This document shows positions 1-10,300 of a stretch of DNA of 38,004 nucleotides, one piece after another. How positions within the stretch are numbered: the first letter of the stretch is position 1; the number at the start of each line of letters is the position of its first letter. A program made the translations under genes and the position numbers. The notes under the pieces were generated by a model. It was not told the DNA's origin, searched no databases, and was given only the letters and a program-made list of their open reading frames with translations. Origin of the DNA: an uncultured Aureispira sp. (GTDB lineage Bacteria; Bacteroidota; Bacteroidia; Chitinophagales; Saprospiraceae); NCBI GenBank assembly GCA_905480485.1, contig CAJQQM010000084.1, positions 1-38,004 of the forward strand, given 5' to 3'.

Positions 1-1930
1 ACTGATCTTCCGTTATGCGGAAAGTATGCTTAATCCCTTTGTCTTCGCCTTCTACCATTACCGTCGGAACATTCACTTCTATCCCGAGGTCGTCATCGGT
101 ATATTTTTCCCAATTGGCAATTTTAGTAATATTATCGTCTACGTCGCACTGAAAAATCAGGCGTGCTTTTTCTTGATCGTCTAATTCGGTGACGGATAAG
201 TTAGGGTCATTCACTTGATAGACCAAATACCCCTGGAAATCAAAGGTGGTATCTAGAGGCGCAAAAGGACGCAATTCCGCAGGCGACTCAGAGTAGCCTA
301 ATCGATAATTATTTTGTTCTGCGTTATAATTTAAATTGAGAATTAATTCCTCATCCATTTCTACAATATCAATAAAAGGGGCATCGGGTCCATCCGTAAT
401 TTTGAAACAGTTGTCAAATAAATTTTGAGACAGAACATCAGCTGCTACTAAAGAATTAAGTGCAGGGCAAGGATAATCTGGAACGTCTGGCACCCATACT
501 ACTCCAGAAATCATTTCGTTGGTGGCGCCTGGTTTTAGAACAAAAGGCCCTGATGTATGTAAAAAAGCTTGATCGAGGCCGGACAAGTTTTCGCTACACA
601 TCGACCAATTCCCGCCACCGTTTTGATCTGGGAATGAAGGAAAAACATACTCAGTAGGTTCTGCTGCCGTATTATTGGGGTTGTAACCATCTCCGCCGGC
701 AGTTATTGGAGTTCCATTAGGCCAAACGCCTGATATTAGTCGATAATATCCTATCGCACTCGAAGGAATTCCTTTAGGGTCGGAAGTTGAAATGATGTGG
801 TACTGAAAGGACGACAAACCAATTTGGTCACCCGCCGAATCAAGGGGCCCTCTAAAATAATCGACCCCTAAAGCTGGAATATTAGTTCCGTAACCCGCTA
901 AGCCGGCACAAGGATTGTCATCATTGGCATCGGCATTATAGACATAGCCCATACCGGTTGTCGTATCGCATCCTATATAGTCATCTGATCTACATCCCAA
1001 ATCGGGATCGGTCCATAAAGAGAAATAGGTATCATTCAAAGAGAGTTTATTTCGATTCAATAGCTTATAGCGATAGAAGGTTTGATTATTGATAGCATCG
1101 GTGGTACGGTAAGCAAAAGCCGTCGCTTGTATCTCCATTTTCATCGGTTGTCCATTGGTTTGGGAATGTAAGTTTCCATTATCATTGTAGACCCACCAAG
1201 TCATTTGATCGGCATAAACCGGACGAAAATAATTATTCGATTCACAACCCGTTACTTCTATGTAAGGATGGTCTCCCTGCCAAGGATTATAAATACCATC
1301 TTTATCAACATCTATAAATGGAGCTAACTCTTGATTATAGCCTAAAATATCAAAACCATGTACTTCAGAAAAATAGGGGTTACCACGACCTGGCCAGCCT
1401 AATAAACCTCTAGAGGGTGTGTTCTGTACGCCTGGACTGAGAGGGTCTAAAAAATCAGCCCTTAGAGCATCAATATCGTCCCCGTAAACGGTAAAATGTT
1501 TATCCCATCGTTCACATTCAGACTTTTCAACCGTCCCTAAATCTGGGTCTAAAGGACCTGTCCAATAGTCATTACCATTAAAGCGGTATGTTTGTGCAGC
1601 AAGTATTAGATTGCCACCGTCATCATAGGCCCCAAGCCAAATTGCCCCAGAATATAGAGATACAATTTCGGGTTCTCCGGATGCAGGATCAACGTTAGGT
1701 ACTACGTATTGTGGTTGACTCCCATCCCACCACATATCACCTCCTGCCCTTAGACGTGCTCTAACGTTGTTGATGGCTAAATCCGTTTGAGCTCTTGAGG
1801 GAATACAGCCCGATCGATAGCTATCTTCCTCTAGCTGGCTTTGGGGATTGCCTGGCAACTTTTGAGCATACGAAACAATTGAAACCCAAGAGAGAATAAA
1901 TATCTGAATACTTTTACAGAAGTTGTTCAT
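1..1930 (-). CDS. Large exported protein, paralogue of the 3200-7291 gene, C-terminal part beyond left edge
   Basis: The minus-strand frame opens at an ATG at 1928-1930 and stays open to the window edge, giving about 643 N-terminal residues. It begins with a signal peptide (basic start, hydrophobic core, SYAQ cleavage region). From about residue 40 it is co-linear with the protein encoded at 3200-7291, sharing long blocks such as NNVRARLRAGGDMWWDGSQ, ADQMTWWVYNDNGN, GVVWVPDVPDYPCP and LGYSESPAELRPFAPLDTT. It contains an aspartate-rich DVDKDGIYNPWQGDHP segment that looks like a thrombospondin type 3 or dockerin-like calcium loop. Function is unknown; secretion to the cell surface is inferred from the signal peptide and the paralogue's C-terminus. 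It follows the terminator at 1985-2022 and I found no TAnnTTTG box in the 54 bases between, so it may rely on read-through or a non-canonical promoter. Confidence 0.9.
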   Translation of the reverse strand, partial: MNNFCKSIQIFILSWVSIVSYAQKLPGNPQSQLEEDSYRSGCIPSRAQTDLAINNVRARLRAGGDMWWDGSQPQYVVPNVDPASGEPEIVSLYSGAIWLGAYDDGGNLILAAQTYRFNGNDYWTGPLDPDLGTVEKSECERWDKHFTVYGDDIDALRADFLDPLSPGVQNTPSRGLLGWPGRGNPYFSEVHGFDILGYNQELAPFIDVDKDGIYNPWQGDHPYIEVTGCESNNYFRPVYADQMTWWVYNDNGNLHSQTNGQPMKMEIQATAFAYRTTDAINNQTFYRYKLLNRNKLSLNDTYFSLWTDPDLGCRSDDYIGCDTTTGMGYVYNADANDDNPCAGLAGYGTNIPALGVDYFRGPLDSAGDQIGLSSFQYHIISTSDPKGIPSSAIGYYRLISGVWPNGTPITAGGDGYNPNNTAAEPTEYVFPSFPDQNGGGNWSMCSENLSGLDQAFLHTSGPFVLKPGATNEMISGVVWVPDVPDYPCPALNSLVAADVLSQNLFDNCFKITDGPDAPFIDIVEMDEELILNLNYNAEQNNYRLGYSESPAELRPFAPLDTTFDFQGYLVYQVNDPNLSVTELDDQEKARLIFQCDVDDNITKIANWEKYTDDDLGIEVNVPTVMVEGEDKGIKHTFRITEDQ

Positions 1931-1984
1931 TTTGATAATATTAAATCACAAGATAAATAAAGACGGTATTTTAAAATTAAATAA

Positions 1985-2022
1985 AAAAACGCTCTTTCCA
2001 TCGTAATGGGAAGAACGTTTTT
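1985..2022 (-). terminator. Rho-independent terminator after the PorV/PorQ-like gene
   Basis: Arms 1985-2001 and 2006-2022 pair over about 17 bases, two of them G-U in the minus-strand RNA, around a CGTA loop. The minus-strand transcript then runs into a U tract (A run at 1983-1989 on the plus strand). It lies 24 bases past the stop of the 2047-3135 gene, so it should end the receptor/exported-protein/PorV-like operon before the second exported-protein gene. Confidence 0.75.
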
Positions 2023-2046
2023 GAAATCTAGGGCTTTATGACCTTA

Positions 2047-3135
2047 CTATAATACAATGCGAAGTCCTATAGAGTGTGTGCCCGCAAAGTCTTTCGTTAA
2101 TTCAAAGGCATAATCAAAGGCAATTTTTTTCGAAGACCCTTTCTTGAAAGGTATCTGAGCAGTTAAACCTGCTGTAAAACCGTTACTAATCGTTCCTGAA
2201 TTCATCGTACTGAACATCATGTTTTCGTACCTAAATGCTGCTCTTAACATAAACATTTCGCGAAAAGCGTATTCTAAACCAAGACCAAATTGATCTCTCG
2301 CAAAAGAATTGGCGGTAAACATAGCGTTGACGGACAATCTAGAAGTATTGCCCTCTCTATTTTCGGTTTCACCCGGAAACAAAAAGTCGTAAGAGGCGCC
2401 AATGTGCAACAAAGAAGGTAATTCAAAAGCTGCTACACGTTCTTCAACAGAAAGTGGAGTTGTACCATTCGGAGCCATCCCTACAAAAGCAAGTCCGTCG
2501 CCAGAAAACTTCATTTTAGTCCCAATGTTGCGAAGAGCTATACCAAATTTAATTTGTTTGTTATTACCCGTTACGTATTGTACTCCAGCATCAAAGGCTG
2601 CCCCCATTGCTGAAGCATTTGTAAGAGATTCAGAGACGATTCTAACAGCTAAACCAATTGAAATTTTTTCGTTACCATCTTTATCTCTAAAAATATGGCT
2701 ATATCCTACACCAATATTAAAAAAAGAAGGACTAAAAGTAGTAATACCCATTGGTTGATTTGTAGTAGTCAAAGGGATATCACCGAATCCCATAGACATC
2801 AAGGTAAGACCTATAGCACCATTTTTTCCTATTTTTTGAGCCAGTCCACCTGCCGTCAAACTTAAGCCAGTACCGACCATGTATTGCGTATGAGCAATAT
2901 TCACTTCGGTTGACCCATACAAACGACCGATACCCGCTGGATTAAATCGCATGGCCTCTACTCCAGTAATACTAGAAACTACTAGACCATTCAAACCGGC
3001 TGCCCTAGCCCAAGGATTAAGTAAGAGTTCATACGCACCTGCCTCACCTTGTCTGTCAGGATTTCCAGCATATGCATGAGGTGTAAAAATAGACCCCATA
3101 AACATTATTGCGATGACAAAAATAAGCTTATTCAT
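2047..3135 (-). CDS. PorV/PorQ-family outer-membrane beta-barrel protein
   Basis: A 362-residue protein with a signal peptide (residues 1-23, ending HAYAG). It then has the family signature near the N-terminus, YELLLNPWARAAGLNGLVV followed by MRFNPAGIG, as in PorV, PorQ and related barrels. The rest is alternating amphipathic strands with many Gly and aromatic residues, and it ends in a hydrophobic strand (GLRIVL). PorV shuttles T9SS cargo from the translocon to the attachment complex; PorQ is the related protein of the attachment complex. This copy sits directly downstream (64 bases) of a large exported protein and the TonB-dependent receptor, not among porU/porZ or porKLMN genes. I infer a dedicated cargo-handling or lipid-transport paralogue rather than the core PorV. 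Transcription ends at 1985-2022. Confidence 0.8.
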   Translation of the reverse strand: MNKLIFVIAIMFMGSIFTPHAYAGNPDRQGEAGAYELLLNPWARAAGLNGLVVSSITGVEAMRFNPAGIGRLYGSTEVNIAHTQYMVGTGLSLTAGGLAQKIGKNGAIGLTLMSMGFGDIPLTTTNQPMGITTFSPSFFNIGVGYSHIFRDKDGNEKISIGLAVRIVSESLTNASAMGAAFDAGVQYVTGNNKQIKFGIALRNIGTKMKFSGDGLAFVGMAPNGTTPLSVEERVAAFELPSLLHIGASYDFLFPGETENREGNTSRLSVNAMFTANSFARDQFGLGLEYAFREMFMLRAAFRYENMMFSTMNSGTISNGFTAGLTAQIPFKKGSSKKIAFDYAFELTKDFAGTHSIGLRIVL

Positions 3136-3199
3136 TATTATGTATTTTAAAAGTTAGCTGTAAGAAAAACTTCAGCAATAATAAACTATTCAAACTAAA

Positions 3200-6100
3200 T
3201 TATAAACGCTGTGCATCAAAGGCTCTATTAATAATAAAGCTTTTTAGGACGCGTGAACCTACACCCTCTACCTTGACTTGTACCAAGTATACACCACTTG
3301 CTACGGGTACCGATGCATAATTTTTCAAATCCCATTCAACAGAAGTGGTAATTTGTGCTTCTGCTTCTGTACCTGTGCCGCCGACACCGATTCGTGCAAT
3401 CCCGTTTCGGGCAGGGCTATTGTACTGCTGCGCTATCTTATATTCTCGTACAAATCGACCATCTATAGAATATATCCGTATGTTGCACTCCGCAGGTATG
3501 TTGGTTATTTTAACCACATTATCTGCTTCGGTCACTTCATAATCAGAATAGGCATAGTAGGGATTCGGTACAATCCGCATCAGATCTAGGGCAGATTCTG
3601 CCACCGTCTGATTCTCTTTCTCTGGAGCAAATCCATTCAAACTAAACTCGTACAACGGATAACGGTTGTTCTCGCCTGTTCCTTCTTCTTTTTCGTGTGG
3701 ACGATTGACGCGCAGTTTTACCGTCGCTTCGGTGGGTGGCAATTCGCCATATTCGCCTTGCATCGATACGCCAGGTGATAATAATGCCATCGAAGCCCAA
3801 GTAACATCCATACTCGGTACATAGATATTATCTGACGTAAACAAAAAGAATGTACTTAATTTGTTGATAATCGACTCACAAGAATCGTATGGCTGACGCG
3901 TTACATACACAATGTGCTGCCCGCCCAATACCGAACTAAGGTACTGTACCCCCTCATCAATCGAAAACGGCCCACTACGGCGCGTCGACGTCGGATTGAA
4001 TATCATATCGTTGCCGGTGTTCGACCCTGGATTTAGATTCTCTTGTAATACCGTCCCATCGTAAAACGAATTCTCTCCAAAGAAAATATTTAGACGCTGA
4101 CCGGTCTCGACATCGTAAGCATAGCCCGGAAACCAAGACATCCCCCTACTGCTCGAATCGATCGACATATCCTTGTTTCTTGAATAATAGACAGGCTTAG
4201 ACCCAAAGTTAGGACCAGTTGGCCCGCGCCAATCTCCCTGCCCTCTGTCAGAAGGTGCGCTTTGGTTAAGATAGCCCGCTCCGTGGTAATCTGTAAAGGT
4301 TTCCATCACGACACATCGACTCCATTTGCTTTGATCCTGCGTAAAGACGACATTTACATTATTCAACGCTACCAACATAGTATCTCGTACTTTTCCAGCT
4401 ATCGTTGAATTGTCGTTACGGAATCGTGCTCCTGATGAATTGATGTTCATTAATGAAAAATAATAACTAGATGGACGTATCTCGCCATCGCACAACATGA
4501 AGGGGTACCATCCACCTTCATTCGTCGAAAACTCCTTGTTCGGATCGAATAATTCGTCGTCTTCCGAAGCTGAGTTTTTAATCATATTGAAAATCCCTTC
4601 GCCGTCTTCTACCCCAGCATACCATTTTCCAAAGCTAAGGCTATCGGTGTATTCTATCTCGGAGCCTACCCAATTGGTCAAGCCGTTTATGTTGTCTTCC
4701 CCTTGTTCGGAGGGTGCAGAGGATTGCTGTGCGGATATAGATATCCCCAAATCCGGTATGTACTGCTCGTAATCCCAATCCATTGTCTGAAAAGATGACC
4801 AGATAGTGGTCGGATCATTTACATCTGTCAATACCCAATAGATTGAATCAGACATTGCTGCGGTTGTATCAAGGATGCTACTGGTATAGGCACTCGTCAG
4901 AGAGTCTTTCGTCCAAACATAATTTTGATCGCATATATGGAATTGATACGTTCCGGACGTTACTCGTAAAGGATCGACTATCTTAACACTGATAGGACCA
5001 TTTCCGGCCACATACTCGATACGTTCTACGTTATTCCCAGCTATAATTTCCGACTCAATTTCTGATAGGTTATTGATGCGCAAGAATTCTTTGGATCCAC
5101 TTCCTTTACCTTCTAAGCGAATGATTCCTGGTTGATCTCCGTAGCTAGAATTAAGCACCATGCCTGAATATTCGGAATCATTTATGCGTGGAATTCCTGT
5201 ATAGATTTTGAAATTACGACGGCCTTGCAAGTAGGGATTAGCTTGTCCGTTATTAGCAATTGGATCAAATTTTTGATATTCATTGTGGGCATAAGCCACC
5301 ACACAGAAATAATAAGGTTTGTGATTAATCAGATCCTTTTCGCCAGGAGCAAACTGATCTTCTGTTACACGGAAAGTATGTTTAATCCCTTTGTCTTCGC
5401 CTTCTACCATTACCGTTGGAACATTGACGTCAATTCCTAAATCTTCGTCTGTAAAGTTATCCCAATTTGCAATTTTGGTGATATTATCGTCTACATCAGA
5501 CTGAAAAATCAAACGTGCTTTTTCTTGATCATCTAATTCCGTAACCGATAAATTAGGGTCATTAACTTGGTATACCAAATAACCTTGGAAATCGTAGGTG
5601 GTATCTAAGGGAGCAAAAGGACGCAGTTCGGCAGGCGACTCGGAGTAGCCTAAACGGAAATTGTTTTGCTCTGCATTATAATTTAAATTGAGAATTAACT
5701 CTTCATCCATCTCAACAATATCGACATAAGGGGCATCCGGACCATCTGTAATTTTGAAACAGTTATCAAAAAGGTTCTGAGCCAAAACGTCTGCTGCTAC
5801 TAGAGAGTTTAAGGAAGGACAAGGATAATCTGGAACGTCCGGCACCCATACTACTCCCGAAATCATTTCGTTGGTGGCACCTGGCTTTAGAACAAAAGGC
5901 CCTGATGTATGTAAAAAACGTTGATCTAAGCCTGACAATCCTTCAGAACACATAGACCAAACTCCTCCACCACTTTCATCTGGGAAAGAAGGGAATACAT
6001 AAGGTGTCGGTGTAGTTGACGTATTAGAAGGATCGTACCCATCGCCTCCAAAAGTGATTGGAGTTCCGTTAGGCCAAAACCCTGATATTAGACGATAGTA

Positions 6101-7291
6101 CCCAAGTGCAGAAGATGGATCTCCTTTAGGGTCAGAACCACTATTAATGTGATACTGGAAAGAAGATAAGCCAATCTGATTGCCTGCAGAATCTAATGGC
6201 CCTCTAAAATAATCCACCGCTAGTGCTGGCACATTAGAACCATATCCAGCGCCGTTAGTTCCACAAGGGTTGTCATCTACTAAATCTTGGTTGTAGACAT
6301 AGCCCATACCTGTTACGGTATCACAACCAATGTAATCATCATTAGCACAACCTAAATCGGGGTCAGACCATAATGAAAAATAGGTTTCGTTTAAGGCTAG
6401 TTTGTTTCGGTTTAATAATTTGTAACGATAAAACGTCTGATTATTAATCGCATCTGTTGTACGGTATGCAAAGGCAGTTACTTGAACTTCCATTTTCATG
6501 GGCTGTCCATCTGACTGTAAATGAATATTACCATTATCGTTGTATACCCACCAAGTCATTTGATCGGCATAAACTGGGTTGTTATAATTGTAAGCTTCAC
6601 AACCAGAAACCTCAATAATAGGGTGATCTCCTTGCCAAGGATCGTAGATTCCATCCTGATTGGCATCCACAAAAGGAGCCAAATCTTGATTGTAATCTAA
6701 GATACTAAACCCATGTACTTCCGAAAAGTAGGGGTTACCTTTAGCAGGCCACCCTAGCAATCCTCTTGATGGAGTATTTTGTACACCAGGGTTGAGTGGA
6801 TCTAGAAAATCTCCACGTAAAGAGGTAATATCGTCACCAAAGACGGTAAAGTGTTTATCCCAACGCTCACAATCCGACTTTTCAATGGTACCCAATTCTG
6901 GATCAAGAGGACCTGTCCAGTAATCATTACCACCTGAACGATATGTTTGTGCAGCCAAGATCAAGTTACCCCCTCCGTCGTAAGCCCCAAGCCAAATAGC
7001 TCCAGCAAATAAAGAGGAAACTTCAGGTTGACCTGAAGCAGGGTCTACGTTAGGCACAATATAACGAGCATTTTGACTACCGTCCCACCACATATCTCCA
7101 CCACCACGTAAAAGTGCACGGACATTGTTGATGTCAAGATCTTTTTGTGCTGTTGAAGCAATACAATTTGCACGATAATTATCGTCCTTAGGCTTCATTA
7201 CAGGGTCTCCCACCCAATTGCGTGCTGAAGCAGTTTGCAACAACAACATAAAACTGAGTAGAGATGCTGATAAATATTTTGAAATATACAT
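3200..7291 (-). CDS. Large exported protein (1363 aa) with T9SS-like C-terminal domain
   Basis: Starts at the ATG at 7289-7291 with a signal peptide (MYISKYL..., cleavage near TASARNW). The N-terminal ~650 residues form a conserved block shared with the truncated paralogue at 1-1930, including MWWDGSQNARYIVPNVDPA, an Asp-rich DANQDGIYDPWQGDHP loop and cysteine-bearing segments. The middle (about 700-1230) is beta-rich and unrecognised. The last ~110 residues look like a surface-sorting Ig-like domain: RIVPNPYYAY, then IRIYSIDGRFVREY and SGVYLVQVKVEG, but the end (VLKSFIINRAFDAQRL) is not the usual short basic terminus of type A domains. Located 55 bases after the TonB-dependent receptor stop and 64 bases before the PorV-like gene, so probably co-transcribed. 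Enzymatic function is not recognisable; a surface-associated or secreted role is inferred. Confidence 0.85.
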   Translation of the reverse strand: MYISKYLSASLLSFMLLLQTASARNWVGDPVMKPKDDNYRANCIASTAQKDLDINNVRALLRGGGDMWWDGSQNARYIVPNVDPASGQPEVSSLFAGAIWLGAYDGGGNLILAAQTYRSGGNDYWTGPLDPELGTIEKSDCERWDKHFTVFGDDITSLRGDFLDPLNPGVQNTPSRGLLGWPAKGNPYFSEVHGFSILDYNQDLAPFVDANQDGIYDPWQGDHPIIEVSGCEAYNYNNPVYADQMTWWVYNDNGNIHLQSDGQPMKMEVQVTAFAYRTTDAINNQTFYRYKLLNRNKLALNETYFSLWSDPDLGCANDDYIGCDTVTGMGYVYNQDLVDDNPCGTNGAGYGSNVPALAVDYFRGPLDSAGNQIGLSSFQYHINSGSDPKGDPSSALGYYRLISGFWPNGTPITFGGDGYDPSNTSTTPTPYVFPSFPDESGGGVWSMCSEGLSGLDQRFLHTSGPFVLKPGATNEMISGVVWVPDVPDYPCPSLNSLVAADVLAQNLFDNCFKITDGPDAPYVDIVEMDEELILNLNYNAEQNNFRLGYSESPAELRPFAPLDTTYDFQGYLVYQVNDPNLSVTELDDQEKARLIFQSDVDDNITKIANWDNFTDEDLGIDVNVPTVMVEGEDKGIKHTFRVTEDQFAPGEKDLINHKPYYFCVVAYAHNEYQKFDPIANNGQANPYLQGRRNFKIYTGIPRINDSEYSGMVLNSSYGDQPGIIRLEGKGSGSKEFLRINNLSEIESEIIAGNNVERIEYVAGNGPISVKIVDPLRVTSGTYQFHICDQNYVWTKDSLTSAYTSSILDTTAAMSDSIYWVLTDVNDPTTIWSSFQTMDWDYEQYIPDLGISISAQQSSAPSEQGEDNINGLTNWVGSEIEYTDSLSFGKWYAGVEDGEGIFNMIKNSASEDDELFDPNKEFSTNEGGWYPFMLCDGEIRPSSYYFSLMNINSSGARFRNDNSTIAGKVRDTMLVALNNVNVVFTQDQSKWSRCVVMETFTDYHGAGYLNQSAPSDRGQGDWRGPTGPNFGSKPVYYSRNKDMSIDSSSRGMSWFPGYAYDVETGQRLNIFFGENSFYDGTVLQENLNPGSNTGNDMIFNPTSTRRSGPFSIDEGVQYLSSVLGGQHIVYVTRQPYDSCESIINKLSTFFLFTSDNIYVPSMDVTWASMALLSPGVSMQGEYGELPPTEATVKLRVNRPHEKEEGTGENNRYPLYEFSLNGFAPEKENQTVAESALDLMRIVPNPYYAYSDYEVTEADNVVKITNIPAECNIRIYSIDGRFVREYKIAQQYNSPARNGIARIGVGGTGTEAEAQITTSVEWDLKNYASVPVASGVYLVQVKVEGVGSRVLKSFIINRAFDAQRL

Positions 7292-7346
7292 TTTATCTAT
7301 TTTTATACTTTATAGAATTAGCTTTTGAATACTGTTCTAAACCAAA

Positions 7347-10300
7347 TTAGAAACTGAATTTTAAACCTAAGAAAATACGTCTTGGTCTTGAAATATTGTA
7401 CGGATTGTTCATTCTCAAATCATATAACAAAGGATATGATGCTGGTTGAGAAGAAGCAAATCCAGGACCAGGACTTCCTGCTAAGCTTAAGAAACCGTCG
7501 TCGGTAGAAGAACCTGTAACAGCATAAACACCAAGCGGATTTTGAGTATTAAGAAGATTCTGAATACGTAAGTAAATGTTTACACGGATCGGATTAGCCG
7601 ATTTTTTACCAATAACAATATCTCTATCAAATTTCAAATCAACGCGGAATGTCCAATCCATTCTTGCACCATTGATAGAACCATCTGTAATACGATTAGA
7701 GAAACTTGTTCCGATACCACCGGGTATTTCTTTACGTGTATAAGGACGACCTGAGTTTACATTAAAGGCCAAGTTAATCCCTGTATTTTCTAACAAATCA
7801 AACTTACCAATTTTAGGACCATTGTATTTGTCTCCACTTTTGAAACGGTAATCAAACATCAGATAAAATGTATGACGTTGATCGAATGCCAATGGGAATA
7901 CATATTTCAACTCTTTGGCTGCAATGCCAGAAGAAGAAGTAGGACTTGAACCCGTACCCTCAGAGAAAGCTAATGTGTAGTTGGCCAATACTCTTAAGTT
8001 GTTGTTTTCACGCATATCGTACTCCAACTTGAAGGCTTTTGTGGTAGAAAAATCACTATTGCCGAAAGTACTGTAGGTATTAGGATAGGCTCTGATATAT
8101 TCTCTGATTTGTATTAAATCTCTTTCTTCGCGGTAAAGAATTGACAACTTAAATTTAGAGAAATCCGTTAATTTTTGTTGGTATCCAACCTCGTAGTTGA
8201 TAGTACGCTGTGGTTTTAAGTTCGGGTTACCAATAAAATTGTTGGTGGATAATTCTTGGAAATTATAGTAGGTAAGCGGTGTAGCTAAGGCACCTTCAGG
8301 TGGCCTTTGAGACAACACATCGTAGTTAGCATAAAAGTTAGCTTCTTTAGAAATAGGGAAAGAAAATGCTATACGAGGCATTATAATTAAAGTAGGTAAG
8401 TAATCTCTAAAAGCATCTTCCGGACGATACTCTTCTCCTTTGGGATCAATTTTAGAAGATCCAAAACCCGATAAAGCAGGTACAAACGTTGAACCAAGTT
8501 CGCCAGGAGTATTTACAGGTAATCCTGAAACATCATACCATTGTTCGCCATCTCTAAAGCCGATTACCGACGCATCTTTGTTGTTGTCGTTGACATAAAC
8601 AGCAAAGTCATCGCCAATATTACTTGGACGGCTGTAAGAAGAAGACTGTCCAAAAGCATAAATAGAACTAGAAGATTCGAATTGTGCCGCTGTTTCGTAG
8701 CCAACAATTGAGTACGGATCATTCAACACCTTAGTATTTGCATCATAACTATCAAAACGCACACCTAGATTACAAATAATGTCTTTGTAGGTAAATTTGT
8801 CTTGGATAAATCCAGCCACATAAATAGGCTTGTTAGGAGCAATTGGACGTGTTTTAATCACACGACCATCGTCTAAAGTTTGTGTTTCGTTAAAGAATGA
8901 GAAGAAATCAACATCTGTTCCAGATGGATTACCCAAATAATCGTAACCGTAGTAACTTACAAGCTGATTGTTGCCAGTTATGATAGTAGAAGGCTCAAAC
9001 CATTCTAACTGCATTTGATCAGGTGTAATTTCGTGAATGCTTACCCAATCGCGTTTGTTTAATCCTAAAGACTCTCTTAGACGCTGACCGAAAAGAGACA
9101 TCTCAACTTCATTGCCTTCTTCGTCAGTACGAATTAGAGATTCATACAAGTCATATTGTCTTTGCGTAAACGGATCAAAATAAACTTCACCGGTAGGGCG
9201 GTTCGGATCAGCTGCATTCGAAATATGATTATTAACAGTTTGAGAAGCAACGTTCCACAAGCTGAAAGGATTGATGCTATATGAACGTTGTACTCTTTGT
9301 TCGAAGGTTCCTCCCATCAAAATAGAATGGCGAATCGGGTTGCCCGATTTTTGACCCATTACTAAATCAAAATTAACACGAACATTTGCTCTTACTTGAG
9401 AACTATTTGATTTACCGTATCCAGAACCTAGTTGATGTGGACTGTTGAATAATCCATAGATCGAAGTTCTCGCTCCCGTATTCAGTCCATTAACAACCTC
9501 CATGGCATCTAAAGGGATTCCAAAGAAAGGAATAGGACCTGTAAAATCTGTTGGGCCTACCTGATCCGCTACTAGGTTGTTGTAAGAGGCTAAACCTGGA
9601 TTGATGTCTAGGTCTGGTTCATAGGCATAAAATTGATTAAAAAAGGCAGCATGACCTTGATTCACGTCCCAGCCTATTGTGTCACCAATTGAATTGGTTT
9701 GAGGAACAGAATCTACAGCTTGAAAAACAGGAATTCTTTCTTGGTAAAACTTACCTACATAACCATACTCCCACAAACGGTCATTGTATCGTGGGTCTTC
9801 GTTAGAAGCATTTGTTTGTGAGTAATCTCCTTGCAACTCATAACTGAAGTTTTGAAAAACAGATTGTGTTTTGGTAGAATCACCTTCTTCATCATCTCCA
9901 CCAGGCTGCGTAGAACTAACAGAGTGGCGGAATCGACCAGAAACTCTCCAGGTGTTAGAGCGAAAAGTAGGGTTGTAGTTGTAATTGAACAAACGGTTAG
10001 CAGTACTAGCGCTGTTGCCCCAGTTGAACTGACCTTGACCACCTGCTACAAAATAAAAATCTTTGTTAGGCTTGAAATCCAATTTACCATTTACTACTGA
10101 GTAGGATGTTCTGGCATTGGGTCGCACCAATGTAGGTTCTAAATCATTCTCTGTTAAAAAATCAGCAGAATAAACGGTACCTAAACCAGATGGATTTTGG
10201 ACCAATGGAGCCGCTAAAATTTCGTTTAATTTATCATCTTTCAATTTAAAAGAACCTAAAGCAGATGGACGATCGTCAAGTGTGGTGAAATAAACCCCTG

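Noticed and set aside
460-657. Plus-strand 65-codon ORF at the left edge
   Set aside because: It lies antisense inside the exported-protein paralogue, whose frame is supported by long similarity to the 3200-7291 protein.
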